DNA of 43,489 bases, from positions 1 to 43,489 of the forward strand of contig JALOTF010000012.1 in the NCBI GenBank assembly GCA_025458025.1, read 5' to 3'. The translations under genes were made by a program, and so were the position numbers. The DNA is from Beijerinckiaceae bacterium (lineage in GTDB: Bacteria; Pseudomonadota; Alphaproteobacteria; Rhizobiales; Beijerinckiaceae). Position 1 is the first letter of the stretch; each line of letters begins with the position of its first letter. Shown piece after piece: positions 42,804 to 43,489 of the stretch. The notes under the pieces were generated by a model. The model had not been told where the DNA came from, made no database searches, and saw only the letters and a list, made by a program, of their open reading frames with translations.

Positions 42804-42863
42804 CCAATTGTGGGCGTTGCCACAACCCGGCAGAACGGGCGGGCGAAGCCAAAGGAGATCACG

Positions 42864-43271
42864 ATGCCATCCGCCGTCACAGCCATTCCCGCAGCGCCTT
42901 CCGCCGAGGCCGAAGCGCATTTCGCAGCGGAATTCACCTTCGAGACCGATTGCTGGGATGTGCATTCCGCTTTCGCATCGGGCGAGGTCGATTTCGTGCT
43001 GCTCGATGTTCGCGGCCCCGCGCTCTACGCCCGGGGGCATGTGCCGGGCGCGATCAATCTGCCGCATGGCAAGATCACGGCTTCCAAGATGGAGCAATGG
43101 CCGGAAGGCACGCTCTTTGTCACCTACTGCGCTGGCCCGCATTGCAACGGCGCGGCGCGTGGTGCCTTGCGGCTCGCGCGCCTCGGAAGACCGGTGAAGA
43201 TCATGGTCGGCGGCATCACCGGCTGGCTCGATGAGGGGTTCAACCTCGCGAGCGGGGAGGGTGCCGCCTGA
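42864..43271 (+). CDS. Rhodanese-domain sulfurtransferase, single domain
   Basis: A 135-aa single-domain rhodanese. Motifs are LLDVRGPALYARGHVPGAINLPHGKI (46-71), and the active loop HCNGAARG with catalytic Cys94 (C-N-G-A-A-R), then VGGITGWLDEGF near the end (the usual GG..GW..G). It would carry sulfane sulfur for cyanide detoxification or sulfur trafficking; the acceptor is unknown. A second Cys (Cys89) precedes the loop. No signal peptide, so it is cytoplasmic. AAGGAGATC ribosome site supports the ATG at 42864. It is divergent from the GlxA-type regulator. Confidence 0.9.
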   Translation: MPSAVTAIPAAPSAEAEAHFAAEFTFETDCWDVHSAFASGEVDFVLLDVRGPALYARGHVPGAINLPHGKITASKMEQWPEGTLFVTYCAGPHCNGAARGALRLARLGRPVKIMVGGITGWLDEGFNLASGEGAA

Positions 43272-43297
43272 CCGCCTGAAAGCGGCGCTCCCGGTTC

Positions 43298-43489
43298 TCA
43301 CGCCGCAAGCTTCGTCGCGCCGTTCGTCTGGCCAGGCCCTTCGGCTTCCCAGCCGAGATTGCCGATATAGCGCTGGCTGAGCTTGCCCTCCGAACCAATC
43401 GCGAAGAGGTGCAGCCAGCGCTGGTCGAAGAGGGCCCGCACGCCCTCGTGTTTCGCGAGGATGGCTGTGATCGCCTCGACCGGCGCTTC
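43298..43489 (-). CDS. C-terminal 63 residues of a protein resembling DUF2309/DabA inorganic-carbon transporter subunit (truncated at window edge)
   Basis: The minus strand is open from the right edge to a TGA at 43300-43298, giving 63 residues. The stretch VEAITAILAKHEGVRALFDQRWLHLFAIGSEGKLSQRYIGNLGWE in pieces (EGVRALFD, RWLHLFAI, RYIGNLGWE) recalls the C-terminus of DUF2309/DabA proteins, where a helix ending VRxLxxNGWLHL is followed by a short strand pair and W-E. DabA with DabB imports inorganic carbon using a cation gradient. Only the tail is visible, so the assignment is tentative; the rest lies to the right of the window. Confidence 0.45.
   Translation of the reverse strand, partial: EAPVEAITAILAKHEGVRALFDQRWLHLFAIGSEGKLSQRYIGNLGWEAEGPGQTNGATKLAA

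Overview
The window reads as a high-GC alphaproteobacterial chromosome segment, most likely Hyphomicrobiales or a relative. It is packed with transport and catabolic operons. Genes are dense, many are coupled by ATGA, GTGA or TGATG overlaps, and no gene-free stretch exceeds about 300 bases. The most telling lineage marker is bciA at 3986-5008. It encodes divinyl-chlorophyllide 8-vinyl reductase, a bacteriochlorophyll enzyme, so the organism is probably an anoxygenic phototroph or descends from one. I saw no rRNA, tRNA, CRISPR array, insertion sequence or phage gene.

Layout. (1) 1-2322: the end of an ABC exporter ATPase cut by the window edge, a HlyD-type adaptor and a TetR regulator. (2) 2332-5008: a membrane-embedded alpha/beta hydrolase divergent from bciA. 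(3) 5086-22700: a large catabolic island with two complete oligopeptide/dipeptide-type (family 5) ABC importers. On the minus strand it reads MarR, creatininase-like amidohydrolase, DppB-C-D-F, HpPgdA-like deacetylase/imidase, gamma-glutamyltransferase-like enzyme, DUF1028, DppD-F, binding protein, DppB-C. On the plus strand, divergent from marR, lie the likely binding protein of the first importer, a ketopantoate-reductase-like enzyme and an SDR. (4) 22909-23385: a small membrane protein.

(5) 23382-29826: one minus-strand operon, lacI - binding protein - two sugar-type permeases - MalK-type ATPase - GH63 mannosyl/glucosylglycerate hydrolase-like enzyme. Two copies of a LacI-type operator lie upstream of lacI. 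I read it as an uptake and hydrolysis system for a glycosylglycerate compatible solute or a similar glycoside. (6) 30098-32227: a lipoprotein, an L,D-transpeptidase-family protein and an orphan amino-acid binding protein. (7) 32231-38913: a GcvA-like LysR regulator divergent from SDR, split transketolase (two subunits) and a TRAP transporter, closed by a strong intrinsic terminator at 38938-38972. (8) 39097-42798: a nitrate/sulfonate/taurine-type ABC importer with a convergent GlxA-type regulator. (9) 42864-43489: a rhodanese, then on the minus strand the last 63 residues of a protein resembling the C-terminus of the DUF2309/DabA inorganic-carbon transporter subunit.

How the parts work together: nearly every block pairs an importer with a regulator, and three of them (regions 3, 5 and 7) also carry the enzymes that would process the imported compound. 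The least explained is region 3, where four different amide-bond or amide-like hydrolases share one transcription direction with two peptide-type importers. Substrates are inferred throughout; none can be read from the sequence alone.
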